From: Tamaricihabitans halophyticus
GTDB lineage: Bacteria; Actinomycetota; Actinomycetes; Mycobacteriales; Pseudonocardiaceae
Length of the DNA: 64,000 nucleotides
Direction: 5' to 3'
NCBI RefSeq assembly: GCF_004340875.1
Contig: NZ_SLXQ01000005.1
Coordinates: 274,206 to 338,205 of the forward strand
The notes beneath the pieces are model-generated. The model did no database searches. It saw only the letters and a program-made list of their open reading frames with translations, and was not told the DNA's origin. Below, one piece after another: positions 28,048-37,449 of this stretch (position 1 is its first letter; every line of letters starts with the position of its first letter). The position numbers were made by a program, and so were the translations under genes.

Positions 28048-29463
28048 TTAGGCGAAGCCGCGGGGTTGTTTGGGTTCGCCGCGGTGGCGGCGGATCGCGT
28101 GGAGCACGAACATGGTGATGCCGAGGATGGCCAGCGCGCCACCGGTGCCGCCGATCGCGATCGCGATGGGTACCCAGTCTTTTTGGCTCGGCTCCGGCAG
28201 ATCGGCGGGCAACTGCTGCGGCTGAGCCCGCTGAATGCCCTCTTCCTCGGGCACGATCGCGGTCAACGCGGCGATGGGGTTCACCACCCCGTGCCCGGTG
28301 AAGGCATCCCGCCCGCCGGGCGCACCGGGATGCTGCGCGGTCGTCTTCAGTCGGTTCATCACTTCGCGCGCTTTGAGATCCGGAAACCTTTCCCTGACCA
28401 GTGCGGCGACGCCGGCCACGTACGGGGCCGCGAAGCTGGTGCCCTGGATCGGCTGCGGGTCCTGGCCCGCCTCTGCCTGGCGGTTGGCGAGCTGACCAGG
28501 ATCGGCGGGGTCCAGCGACACGATGTTGGTGCCGGGCGCGGCCAGACTCACCCACGGGCCGTTCATACTGAACTCCGCGACCGATCCCTGCTCGTCGATC
28601 GCCGCCACGGACAGCACATCCTCGGCGAACCAGGGCGGAGTGACGATGCTCTGCGGCTTGTTCACGTCGTCCTGGTTGTTCTGCGGGCAGTTCTCGCTGG
28701 TGTTCCCGGCCGCGGCGACGACGACGGCATCCCACTGATCTACCGCCTTCCGGACCGCGGCCTGCAGTATCCGTTCGTCCGGCTGGATCGGGCCGGCTTT
28801 TCGGCAACTGTCCACCGAAATGTTGATCACCGTCGCGCCCTGCTCGGCCGCCCTGACCACCGCCTGGGCCAGCGTCTTGGTGTTGCCCGCAGTGTTCCCG
28901 TCGTTCTCCGCGCCCTCCTTGTCGACGACGTACGACTGGCTGGTCTGCCGGATACTCATGATCTGCGCGTTCGGCGCAACCCCGCGGAAACCAATGTTCT
29001 GCCCGCCCGGCGGATTACCCGCGATGATGCCGGCCACCTCGGTGCCGTGCCCATCGCAATCCTCGCGGCCGTTCGCCTGTTTGTCGACGAAGTCGCCCGC
29101 GCCGATCACTTCCTTGGTGAGGAAGTTGTGATCATTGACTCCGGTATCGATCACCGCGACTGTTTGGCCCTCGCCGGTGGCGATCAGGGACGCCTCGTCC
29201 AGCCGCAGGTGGCGTTGCCCCCACGACCCCTCGGCAAGTACGCCCTCGCCCCGCGCCTCGCCAGCCTTAACGCACTCCGATTCCTTCGTATAAGTCTCGT
29301 CCGGCTCCGGTTCCGCAGGCTGCGGTGCGAGGCCGATGTCCACTGGCGGCGGTGCGGGGTAACCGAGGTCCTGCGCCTGCACCGGCACGGTCGGGACCAA
29401 GACCGCGATCGTGCCCGCCGTGAGTATCGCCGCTAACCGTTTTGTTCTGCCGAACCGAGTCAT
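28048..29463 (-). CDS. mycP: Mycosin, type VII secretion-associated subtilisin protease
   Basis: Mycosins are membrane-anchored serine proteases required for ESX function. The 471-residue product has an N-terminal signal (MTRFGRTKRLAAILTAGTIA). The catalytic triad is complete: Asp106 in AVIDTG, His139 in DGHGTEVAG and Ser343 in GTSFAAP. The oxyanion residue is Asn254 in AAAGNTS. A C-terminal membrane helix (VPIAIAIGGTGGALAILGIT) precedes a basic tail. The ATG at 29463 has GAGGA 7 bases upstream and starts 10 bases after the eccD stop, so the two genes are an operon. A GTG 3 bases earlier is possible. Confidence 0.95.
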   Translation of the reverse strand: MTRFGRTKRLAAILTAGTIAVLVPTVPVQAQDLGYPAPPPVDIGLAPQPAEPEPDETYTKESECVKAGEARGEGVLAEGSWGQRHLRLDEASLIATGEGQTVAVIDTGVNDHNFLTKEVIGAGDFVDKQANGREDCDGHGTEVAGIIAGNPPGGQNIGFRGVAPNAQIMSIRQTSQSYVVDKEGAENDGNTAGNTKTLAQAVVRAAEQGATVINISVDSCRKAGPIQPDERILQAAVRKAVDQWDAVVVAAAGNTSENCPQNNQDDVNKPQSIVTPPWFAEDVLSVAAIDEQGSVAEFSMNGPWVSLAAPGTNIVSLDPADPGQLANRQAEAGQDPQPIQGTSFAAPYVAGVAALVRERFPDLKAREVMNRLKTTAQHPGAPGGRDAFTGHGVVNPIAALTAIVPEEEGIQRAQPQQLPADLPEPSQKDWVPIAIAIGGTGGALAILGITMFVLHAIRRHRGEPKQPRGFA

Positions 29464-29473
29464 CACGGGTTCC

Positions 29474-30871
29474 TCAGCCGCCGATGTTCACATGCCGCAC
29501 GACGGTGTAGAGCTCCATCACCGCCAGCGCCAGCGGTAGAACCGTCGCCAGGCAGATCGCTTCCAGGATCTCCACCGAGCGGCGCATCGGCGGCGAGAAC
29601 CGCTGGTTCGGGAAGATCACCCCGAGCACCAGCGCGCTGGCCCCGATAAGCACCAGCACGCCAAACACCCAGAGCAACCGGTCGAAGGCGTCCGAACTCC
29701 ACAGCCAACCGATCAGCACCCCAGCGCCGCAGAACATCCCGGTAGCCAACAGCGCGATCGCCTGGCTCCCGTTCGCGTAGGTTCGCGCGCGCAGCAGCAG
29801 TGCGACGGTTACCACACCAGCGGTGATCACACCGAAGATGCTCGGCGCGCTCGCCGTGATGATCGCCGCCAGCGCGGCCACGCTGCCACAGCCGACCAGT
29901 AGGCCGGTCATGTAGTCGTGCGCGACGCTCGCCCGCCGTTCGATCGAACTGTAGTCCGGGAAACCGCTGTCTTCCTTGAGGTCTTCGGCGCTACCAGGCA
30001 CGTTCGGCAACGGCAGCTTGGCCAGCCAGATCGTGGTACGCGGCAGCGCGGACAGTCCGGCAAGCGCCACCGCCGCGGTGCCAGCCGCGATACCGGCCGC
30101 CGGATGCGAGATCAGCGAAGCGACGGTGAAGGCGATGATGCCGAAGGTGGCCGCGGTAGCCACCGCGATGAACACCGTGATCCCCGCGCCGAGCAGCAAG
30201 ATCGAGGCCGCGGCGACGATCAGCACCAGACCACAGGCGAGCAGCAGGCTGGGGCGGCCAACCATCCCCGGCACGATGTACAGGCCACTGACGAACGCGA
30301 ACGGCAAACCACCAGCCGCGGCGACGACCACGCCGGTTGAGGATGCCTGGTACACCCGGACGAATACCGCGCCGAGTGCCACGCAGGCGATCGCCGCGAC
30401 CCCGCCGATGATCGCCGGCGCGAGCGAGTCGCCACCACCGAGTGGCCCACCGAGTAGCAGCGTCGTCGCCGCCGTGAAGAACGCGAGCACGGCGGCGATA
30501 TGTCCGGTCCGGCGCGCGGTTTCCTTCGTCCACGGGCGGAAACTGTCCGGATCAGCCTCCGCGATCGCGTCGACGACATCGTCATACAGCGGCGGTGGCG
30601 GGTTCTCGTTGCGCCGCCGCAGCTGGAGCATCTCGCCGTCGACGACACCGAGTGAGGCGAGGGTGCGGGACGGCTCAAGTGGCGAATCGCCGATCTTGGC
30701 CAGACACCAACCACCGTGTCGGGTGCCGCCGTCCGGTGAGGTCTCCTTCGCCATCTCCAGCAGCATCGGCATCAAGTCCGCGACCGGTACGTCCGCCGGT
30801 AGCGCGACGTCGATGCGTGTCCGTGGTGCCACCACCGTTACGCGGCTGAAGACCGTGGTGCCGGTTGCCAC
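29474..30871 (-). CDS. eccD: Type VII secretion integral membrane protein EccD
   Basis: EccD forms the membrane scaffold of the ESX channel. The 465-residue product has an N-terminal ubiquitin-like domain (about 1-90, TVVAPRTRIDVALPADVPVADLMP, seen as two adjacent parts). About eleven hydrophobic segments follow, for example IAAVLAFFTAATTLLLGG, IIGGVAAIACVALGAVFVRV and VVTVALLLRARTYANGSQAI. The GTG start has AGGGGG 5 bases upstream. It is divergent from eccC across 367 bases and precedes mycP in the same operon. Confidence 0.94.
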   Translation of the reverse strand: MATGTTVFSRVTVVAPRTRIDVALPADVPVADLMPMLLEMAKETSPDGGTRHGGWCLAKIGDSPLEPSRTLASLGVVDGEMLQLRRRNENPPPPLYDDVVDAIAEADPDSFRPWTKETARRTGHIAAVLAFFTAATTLLLGGPLGGGDSLAPAIIGGVAAIACVALGAVFVRVYQASSTGVVVAAAGGLPFAFVSGLYIVPGMVGRPSLLLACGLVLIVAAASILLLGAGITVFIAVATAATFGIIAFTVASLISHPAAGIAAGTAAVALAGLSALPRTTIWLAKLPLPNVPGSAEDLKEDSGFPDYSSIERRASVAHDYMTGLLVGCGSVAALAAIITASAPSIFGVITAGVVTVALLLRARTYANGSQAIALLATGMFCGAGVLIGWLWSSDAFDRLLWVFGVLVLIGASALVLGVIFPNQRFSPPMRRSVEILEAICLATVLPLALAVMELYTVVRHVNIGG

Positions 30872-31238
30872 CGTGCCCCCTCGCTAGCTCGTCCGCTCGA
30901 CATGGTGCCCGCATCGTGGCCGGTCAACGCCGTGTCGCGGCCATCGACAAGGACGCCGGGTGCCATTGTCGTACCTACTTATATCTGATTCGGCGCCCGC
31001 CCACTTGGTGGGCGCCGAATGCACACTATTCCTCCCGAACGCCCGCGCGCGTGGCGATCGCGGCCCTAGTATGGCCACGCCGGGGCGTCCGTAGGGTCGT
31101 TTCCGGTGAACTAGCCCAATTGAGTTGTTCCACGGGGCGGCGCGATCGAGATCGCCCGGCCAGTGGCAGGGTGAATGACCGTGCTGCCACGCGCTGGCAG
31201 CACGGTTGCCACAACGAGTCGGAGAGGTGCTTGATTCG
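30872..31238. other. Divergent control region between eccD and eccC
   Basis: No gene is seen in these 367 bases. They should hold the promoters for eccD-mycP (-) and for eccC and its downstream gene (+). A 14-bp inverted repeat lies near the middle (30988-31020). A TAGTAT at 31067-31072 matches the TANNNT -10 form, and GCGTGGC/GCCACGC half-sites flank it. The eccC ribosome-binding site GGAGAGGT is at about 31221-31228. Confidence 0.5.
30988..31020. promoter_or_regulatory. 14-bp inverted repeat between divergent eccD and eccC
   Basis: ATTCGGCGCCCGCC (30988-31001) pairs with GGTGGGCGCCGAAT (31007-31020), with one G-T mismatch on DNA (a G-U wobble in RNA) and a 5-nt loop. A T-poor sequence follows, so it fits an operator or leader structure better than a terminator. 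It is unrelated in sequence to the CGTTTAGC repeat family. Confidence 0.5.
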
Positions 31239-34200
31239 GTGAGCACGCTGCAGTTCAAGCGATCGCCGCGCATGGCCGCGCCCCGGCCACCCGGGGGCGA
31301 GGTTCATCTTGAGCCGCCACCCGAGGTGCCGCGCACGATTCCAGGCAACATCCTGATGAAGCTCATGCCCGTCGTCATGATCGTGGCGATGCTGGGCATG
31401 GTGATCTTCATGTTCACCAGCGGCGGCGCGATGGCCCGTAGCCCGCTGTTCCTGATGATGCCGTTGATGATGATGATGGGCATGGCCGGCATGCTCTTCC
31501 AGGGCGGCGGTCGCGGCGGTGGCCAGAAGAAGGCCGAGATGAACGAGGACCGCAAGGACTACATGCGGTACCTCGGCCAGATGCGTGACCGCGCCAGGGA
31601 GGCCATGCGGGACCAGCGAGCCGAGCGCGAGTGGATCCATCCGGATCCGCAGATGCTCTGGTCACTGGCGGCGAGCCGGCGGATGTGGGAACGCAGGCAG
31701 GCCGATGCAGACTTCTGCCACCTGCGCATTGGCCGTGGCTCGCAGCGCCTGACCAGCCGGCTGGTGCCACCACAGACCGGTCCGGTGGACGAGCTGGAAC
31801 CGATCGCGACCCTGGCGTTGCGCCGGTTCGTGCGCGCCCACTCGATCGTTCCAGATCTGCCACTGTCGATCTCCATCCGTGGCTTCGCGGCGGTCGGCCT
31901 GCACGGCGACAGGGAGCTCAGCAGGGGTTTCGCCCGCGCTCTTATCGCCCAGTTGGTCACCTTCCATTCGCCGGAAGACGTGCTGATCGCGGTGGTGACC
32001 GGTGGTCGGACCAAGCAGGAGTGGGAGTGGACCAAATGGCTACCCCACTTGCAGCACCCGACGATGGTCGACGGCGTTGGTCAGCTGCGCATGATGGCCA
32101 GCTCGCTCAGCACGATTGAGCAGTGGTTGGACGAGGAGCTGCGCGACCGGCAGCGGTTCACCCGAAACGCGACGCCAGCGGCGGACCAGCCGCATATCGT
32201 GATCGTGATCGACGACGGCGAGGTCACCAAAGAAGAGCAGATCATGCTCGAAGAAGGCCTCGTCGGGGTAACTCTGCTCGATGTCTCGGAATCGCTCGGC
32301 AACCTCACCGCTCGGCGTGGGCTCCGGATGATGGTCGAGCCGGAACGCCTCGGTGCACGCAGCGCGAGCGGCGTCGAGTGGTTCGGTGCGCCAGACACGC
32401 TGACCGTGGCCGAGGCCGAGGCCCTCGCGCGCAAGCTCTCGCCCTACCGGATGAGCTCCAGCGCGGCCGACTCCGGCGAAGAGGAACCGCTGCTTTCCAA
32501 CCCTTCGCTGCTCGAACTGCTCGGCATTCCGGGCGACCCGATGACCTTCGACGTCGGGCAGGCTTGGCGGCCCCGGCCGATCAGGGATCGCTACCGGGTG
32601 CCGTTCGGCGTGGGTGAGCACGGCCAGGCGGTCGAGCTGGACATCAAGGAAGCCGCGGTCGAAGGAATGGGACCGCACGGACTGTGCATTGGTGCTACCG
32701 GTTCCGGTAAGTCCGAGTTCCTGCGCACGCTGGTACTCGCGATGCTCGCCACCCATTCGTCGACCACGCTGAACTTCGTACTCGTCGACTTCAAGGGTGG
32801 CGCGACGTTCCTCGGGCTGGACAAGGCTCCGCACGTCTCCGCGGTGATCACCAACCTCGCCGACGAGGTCACCCTGGTCGACCGCATGAAAGACGCCCTC
32901 GCCGGGGAGATGAACCGTAGGCAGGAGGCGCTGAAGAGCGGCGGCAACTTCAAGAACGTCTGGGAGTACGAGAAGGCCAGGGAAAACGGCGCCGACCTCG
33001 ACCCGTTGCCCGCGCTGTTCATCGTGGTCGACGAGTTCTCCGAGCTGCTGGCGGCCAAACCAGAGTTCATCGAGCTGTTCGTCGCGATCGGCCGGCTGGG
33101 CCGATCGCTGCAGATGCATATGTTGCTTGCCTCGCAGCGTCTGGAGGAGGGCAAGCTGCGCGGGTTGGACTCGCACCTGTCGTACCGGATCGGTCTCAAG
33201 ACGTTCTCCGCAGCCGAGTCCAGGGCGGCGATCGGCGTCCCGGACGCGTTCGAACTTCCTTCGGTACCCGGTGGTGGGTACCTCAAGTTCGACACCTCGA
33301 CCCTGGTGCGGTTCAAGGCCTCGTACGTTTCCGGGCCGTACCGCCCGGCCGGGATGCAGGTGGTTGGCCCAGCCACCCCGGTCAACGCGGATCGCCGCGC
33401 GAAGCTGTTCGTGCCGGATTACGTGGAGATCCCGAAGGAGCCGGAGAAGCCGGCCGAGGACGAGCCCAAGCAGGAAAAGAAAAAGGAAGAGAACAACCCC
33501 ACCGAGCCGAGCGAGCTGGACGTGATCGTCGGCCGGCTGGTCGGCCAGGGACCGCCCGCGCACGAGGTGTGGCTCCCACCGCTGGACACCCCGAACTCGC
33601 TGGACACACTGTTCCCGCCGCTGCAACCCACCGAGGATCGCGGGCTCTCGCCGGTCGGTTTCTTCGGCAACGGGCGGCTGCAGATCCCGCTCGGGATTAT
33701 CGACAAGCCCTACGAGCAGCGCCGCGACATGCTGTGGGCGGACTTCTCGGGCGGCGCGGGGCATGGCGTGGTCGTCGGCGGCCCACAGTCCGGTAAGTCG
33801 ATGATGCTGCGCACCATGGTGATGTCCATGGCGCTGACCCATACGGCAGAGGAAGCGCAGTTCTACGGACTTGACTTCGGTGGCGGTACGCTCGGCACGC
33901 TGGAGAACCTGCCGCATGTCGGCGGGGTGGCTGGCCGGCTCGATCCGGACAAGGCTCGCCGGATGGTTGCCGAGCTCACCGCGTTGGTGGCCGACCGGGA
34001 GCAGCGCTTCCGGGATCTGGGCATTGACTCGATGGGTGAGTTCCGGAACCGCAAGCGGCGGGGCGATATCTCACCCGAGCAGGATCCGTACGGCGACGTG
34101 TTCCTACTGGTGGATGGCTGGCTGAACTTCCGGCAGGAGTTCGAGCCGCTCGAGACCCAGGTGATGAACCTGACCTCGCAGGGGCTTTCCTACGGAGTGC

Positions 34201-35252
34201 ACGTCATCGCCACCGCGAACCGGTGGGCGGAAATGCGGCCGGCGTTCCGCGATCTGATCGGTACCCGGTTCGAGCTCCGGCTCGGTGACCCGAGCGAGTC
34301 CGATATCGATCGGCGGGTCGCGGTGAACGTGCCCGCTTCCCGTCCCGGGCGCGGGCTGTCCAGGGACAAGCTGCACTTCCTCACCGGGTTGCCGCGGATT
34401 GACGGTTCCAGCGACGCGGAGAACATCGGTAACGGCGTGCAGGACGCGATCGCCAAGGTGTCCCAGGCCTGGTCCGGCAGGCATGCGCCGGCTGTCCGGC
34501 TGCTGCCCGAGATGATCCCGTACGACGAGGTCATCGCGCAGGACCAGTACCGCAATACGAAGCTGGTGCCGATCGGGGTCAACGAGGAGGCGCTTGCGCC
34601 GGTCTACCTCGACTTCGACGCGGAGCCGCACCTCGTCGCCTTCGCGGATGGTGAGGCGGGTAAGACGAACCTGCTGCGCAATGTGGCCCGCGGGATCATG
34701 GAGCGCTACACCACAAAGGAGGCGCTGGTACTACTCGTCGACTACCGGCGCACCATGCTCGGCGTGATCAACACCGATCACCTGCTCGCCTATGCGGTGA
34801 GTGGCAACCAGCTCAAGGACATGATCAACGATGTGCGTGGTTCGATGGAACGCCGGCTGCCCGGCCCGGACGTCACGCAAGAGCAGCTGAAGAACCGGTC
34901 CTGGTGGTCTGGTCCCGAGTTGTTCGTGCTCGTCGATGACTACGACCTGGTCGCCACCCAGGCGGGTAACCCGCTACAGCCGATCGCCGAGTTCCTGCCG
35001 CAAGCCAAGGACGTCGGCCTGCACCTGATCGTCACTCGGCGCACCGGTGGGGCCTCGCGTTCCACCTTCGATCCGGTTATCGGTAAATTGAAGGAAATCT
35101 CCAGCCCCGGTCTGGTGATGAGCGGTAGCAAGGACGAGGGGCAGCTGTGGGGCAATGTGAAACCGTCGGCGCAGCCGCCGGGACGTGGCACGCTGATCAC
35201 CCGAAAGGGAGGCCAGCAGCTCATTCACGTGTCCTGGATACAGCCGGAGTGA
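31239..35252 (+). CDS. eccC: Type VII secretion ATPase EccC (EccCa-EccCb fused)
   Basis: EccC is the FtsK/SpoIIIE-type motor that recognises WXG100 substrates. The GTG at 31239 gives MSTLQFKRSPRMAAPRPPGG and 1337 residues, so EccCa and EccCb are one chain. Two membrane helices (about 45-90) precede three ATPase domains. Walker A motifs are GATGSGKS (485-492), GPQSGKS (848-854) and a degenerate GEAGKT (1138-1143). Walker B segments are FIVVDEFSELL, FLLVDGWLNF and FVLVDDYDLV, so only the first domain keeps the Asp-Glu pair. A Glu/Lys-rich linker (KEPEKPAEDEPKQEKKKEE) joins domains one and two. Confidence 0.96.
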   Translation: MSTLQFKRSPRMAAPRPPGGEVHLEPPPEVPRTIPGNILMKLMPVVMIVAMLGMVIFMFTSGGAMARSPLFLMMPLMMMMGMAGMLFQGGGRGGGQKKAEMNEDRKDYMRYLGQMRDRAREAMRDQRAEREWIHPDPQMLWSLAASRRMWERRQADADFCHLRIGRGSQRLTSRLVPPQTGPVDELEPIATLALRRFVRAHSIVPDLPLSISIRGFAAVGLHGDRELSRGFARALIAQLVTFHSPEDVLIAVVTGGRTKQEWEWTKWLPHLQHPTMVDGVGQLRMMASSLSTIEQWLDEELRDRQRFTRNATPAADQPHIVIVIDDGEVTKEEQIMLEEGLVGVTLLDVSESLGNLTARRGLRMMVEPERLGARSASGVEWFGAPDTLTVAEAEALARKLSPYRMSSSAADSGEEEPLLSNPSLLELLGIPGDPMTFDVGQAWRPRPIRDRYRVPFGVGEHGQAVELDIKEAAVEGMGPHGLCIGATGSGKSEFLRTLVLAMLATHSSTTLNFVLVDFKGGATFLGLDKAPHVSAVITNLADEVTLVDRMKDALAGEMNRRQEALKSGGNFKNVWEYEKARENGADLDPLPALFIVVDEFSELLAAKPEFIELFVAIGRLGRSLQMHMLLASQRLEEGKLRGLDSHLSYRIGLKTFSAAESRAAIGVPDAFELPSVPGGGYLKFDTSTLVRFKASYVSGPYRPAGMQVVGPATPVNADRRAKLFVPDYVEIPKEPEKPAEDEPKQEKKKEENNPTEPSELDVIVGRLVGQGPPAHEVWLPPLDTPNSLDTLFPPLQPTEDRGLSPVGFFGNGRLQIPLGIIDKPYEQRRDMLWADFSGGAGHGVVVGGPQSGKSMMLRTMVMSMALTHTAEEAQFYGLDFGGGTLGTLENLPHVGGVAGRLDPDKARRMVAELTALVADREQRFRDLGIDSMGEFRNRKRRGDISPEQDPYGDVFLLVDGWLNFRQEFEPLETQVMNLTSQGLSYGVHVIATANRWAEMRPAFRDLIGTRFELRLGDPSESDIDRRVAVNVPASRPGRGLSRDKLHFLTGLPRIDGSSDAENIGNGVQDAIAKVSQAWSGRHAPAVRLLPEMIPYDEVIAQDQYRNTKLVPIGVNEEALAPVYLDFDAEPHLVAFADGEAGKTNLLRNVARGIMERYTTKEALVLLVDYRRTMLGVINTDHLLAYAVSGNQLKDMINDVRGSMERRLPGPDVTQEQLKNRSWWSGPELFVLVDDYDLVATQAGNPLQPIAEFLPQAKDVGLHLIVTRRTGGASRSTFDPVIGKLKEISSPGLVMSGSKDEGQLWGNVKPSAQPPGRGTLITRKGGQQLIHVSWIQPE

Positions 35253-35300
35253 CCACCTCGACCCCAAGAGAACCCATGCCACTGACCTGCCAAAATATCG

Positions 35301-35318
35301 CGTTTAGCGGGCTAAACG
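35301..35318. repeat. Single perfect palindrome copy between eccC and the Hsp70-like gene
   Basis: CGTTTAGCGGGCTAAACG is a perfect copy with GG at the centre, flanked by CG..TGG. It lies 48 bases after the eccC stop, in the 109-base gap of an otherwise co-directional pair, where it could weaken read-through. Confidence 0.92.
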
Positions 35319-35361
35319 TGGTACGCGTGGTGCACATGTGGCTTGGGGGACAGCGTTGACG

Positions 35362-37449
35362 ATGCGGGTCGCGGTCGACTTCGGCACGTCGAGCACCTGT
35401 GTCGCGGTGTCCGTGCGCGGGCAGGAACCACAGGCGGTGGTGATCGACGGCGCACCGCTGATGTCCTCGGCTGTCTACGCCGCGCCGGACGGCACGCTGT
35501 TCGTCGGCCAGGAGGCCGAGCGACAGGCCGCCGTGGACCCCTCGCGTTACGAGCCGAACCCGAAGCGGCGGATCGACGAGGGCGAGCTCCTGCTCGGCGA
35601 CACCGTGCTGCAGGTAACCGAGGTAGTGCGCGCGGTGCTCCGCCGCGCCGTTGACGAGGCTCGCCGGGTCGCGAACAACGCCGAGGTGGACGTGCTGGTC
35701 CTCACCCACCCAGCGGACTGGGGCGCGATCCGCGGGCGGGTGTTGCGTCAGGCCGCCAACGGGCTCGGCAGGGAGATCACACTAGTCCCCGAACCGGTGG
35801 CGGCCGCGGTGTTCCACGCCGCGACCTTCGCACCGGCCGATGGCAACGAGCATCGCACGGTCGAGGTCAGCGCACAGCCTGGGGAAACGCTTGCGGTGCT
35901 CGACCTCGGGGGTGGGACCGTCGATGTGAGCGTCGTGCGTCGCACCGATCCCCGGCAGGATCCCGCGCACGCCCGCCGCGGCGGTTTCCAGGTGCTGGCG
36001 ACCAGGGGAGATCCAAGCTTCGGCGGCGCGGATATCGATCAGGCACTGCTGGAGCACGTCGGCGGCACGGTCGCCGAGGCGGACACGGCAGCCTGGCGAG
36101 AGCTGGTCGAAGGTAGGGAACTGCCGGATCGGCGGCGTCGGCGGGTACTTCGCCAGGATGTGCGCGGCGCGAAAGAGACGCTGTCCCGGCACGCCTACAC
36201 CGACGTGCCGATGCCGCCACCGTTTGCCGATGCGCATGTGACCCGCGTGGATCTGGAAGAACTGATCACCGAGCCGCTCTCGCGAGCCGCCGAGCTGACC
36301 GTCGCGGCGATCGATGAGGCGGGGCTGCGCCCGAAACAGCTCACCGCGATCTTCCTGGTCGGTGGCTCCAGCCGGATTCCGATGATCGCCCGGTTGCTGC
36401 ATGCCAGGACCGGGGTCATGCCGACCACCCTCGACCAGCCGGAAACCGTGGTGGCCCGCGGAGCGCTGCGGGCGACGACGGCCGAACCTGATCAGACCGG
36501 CGGGGCGCCCGCCGGCGCGCAGGCGCCCCGCCACCCGACGTCTGGGCCACGGCCGGTGCCGCCAGCAGTGGCCGCGACTCAGCAGGTTGGCGGCCCGACA
36601 CAACAAGTAGGCGCCGGCCCGACGCAACAGGTCGGCCAAGGTCGGCAGACCAATCAGGCGCAGCCGCCGCCGAACAGGCCCGGAGCGCCCGGCCAACCGC
36701 AGGCGCACCCCGGGCAACCCCGGCAGGCCCAACCCACCGGACCGCGCCCGCACGGCGGATACCCGGCACCGGGCCGCTCGCCGTATAGCCAACCCGGCCA
36801 GGCGGGCGTTTACGCGGCCGATCAACCGACGCAACGGACCAGTCCGGTCGGCAGTCAGGAAAAGGTCGCCGGCAAGGGCAAAGCCAGATCGAAACTGCCC
36901 TGGTTGGTAGGCGGCGCGGTTGTCCTGGTCGTCGCGGCGGTTGCCGGGCTGGTGGTGTGGTTGGTCGGTGGAAGCGATGATACGCAGCCCGGCCAGCAGA
37001 CCGCGGCCCCGGAACTCGCGGAATTCCAGTTCCGGTTCAACTACCCGGAGAGCTGGCGGAAAACGGGCAGCGATGCCGAGCTGCGCAAGGTCGAACTGCG
37101 CCCGGCAGAGCCGCAGAGCGATGTGGACGCGCTCGTCGTGCAGGAGTTCCAGCTCAATTACGACGTGTCGGACGCCCGCGCCGAGATCGTCGAGGAGTTG
37201 CGCGGCAAGGTCGAGCAGTCCGAGGAGAACTTCCAGAACTTCGACGGGCAGGCACGCTACGTGAATCGCGATGTCGTCTACTACCAACAGCTGCTGGATG
37301 GTGGCGGCACGGTCGACTGGTACGTCTTCTTCAACGGTCGGACGCAGGTAAGCGTCGGATGTCAGTACGACGACGGCAGGGAGAAGGCCGTACGGCCGGC
37401 CTGTGACAAAGTGGCCAGCACGCTGCGAATCGGCAATCAATCGCGATAA
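35362..37449 (+). CDS. Hsp70-like ATPase fused to a membrane anchor and T7SS-associated domain
   Basis: The 695-residue product begins with an actin/Hsp70-like ATPase domain (about 1-370). Phosphate-1 is VAVDFGTSSTCVAV, phosphate-2 is LDLGGGTVDVSVV, and the adenosine motif is FLVGGSSRIPMIARLL. There is no DnaK substrate-binding domain. A Pro/Gln/Gly-rich linker (about 375-505), one membrane helix (LVGGAVVLVVAAVAGLVVWL, about 515-535) and an extracytoplasmic domain (FQFRFNYPESWRKTG to DKVASTLRIGNQSR) follow. The last domain resembles the type VII secretion-associated proteins of the Rv3446c family, which sits at the same place in M. tuberculosis ESX-4. The start could also be TTG 35356 or GTG 35338. 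Confidence 0.85.
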   Translation: MRVAVDFGTSSTCVAVSVRGQEPQAVVIDGAPLMSSAVYAAPDGTLFVGQEAERQAAVDPSRYEPNPKRRIDEGELLLGDTVLQVTEVVRAVLRRAVDEARRVANNAEVDVLVLTHPADWGAIRGRVLRQAANGLGREITLVPEPVAAAVFHAATFAPADGNEHRTVEVSAQPGETLAVLDLGGGTVDVSVVRRTDPRQDPAHARRGGFQVLATRGDPSFGGADIDQALLEHVGGTVAEADTAAWRELVEGRELPDRRRRRVLRQDVRGAKETLSRHAYTDVPMPPPFADAHVTRVDLEELITEPLSRAAELTVAAIDEAGLRPKQLTAIFLVGGSSRIPMIARLLHARTGVMPTTLDQPETVVARGALRATTAEPDQTGGAPAGAQAPRHPTSGPRPVPPAVAATQQVGGPTQQVGAGPTQQVGQGRQTNQAQPPPNRPGAPGQPQAHPGQPRQAQPTGPRPHGGYPAPGRSPYSQPGQAGVYAADQPTQRTSPVGSQEKVAGKGKARSKLPWLVGGAVVLVVAAVAGLVVWLVGGSDDTQPGQQTAAPELAEFQFRFNYPESWRKTGSDAELRKVELRPAEPQSDVDALVVQEFQLNYDVSDARAEIVEELRGKVEQSEENFQNFDGQARYVNRDVVYYQQLLDGGGTVDWYVFFNGRTQVSVGCQYDDGREKAVRPACDKVASTLRIGNQSR

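Noticed and set aside
28021..29436. Long plus-strand reading frame of about 471 codons
   Set aside because: It is the antisense shadow of mycP, which has an intact catalytic triad and typical length.
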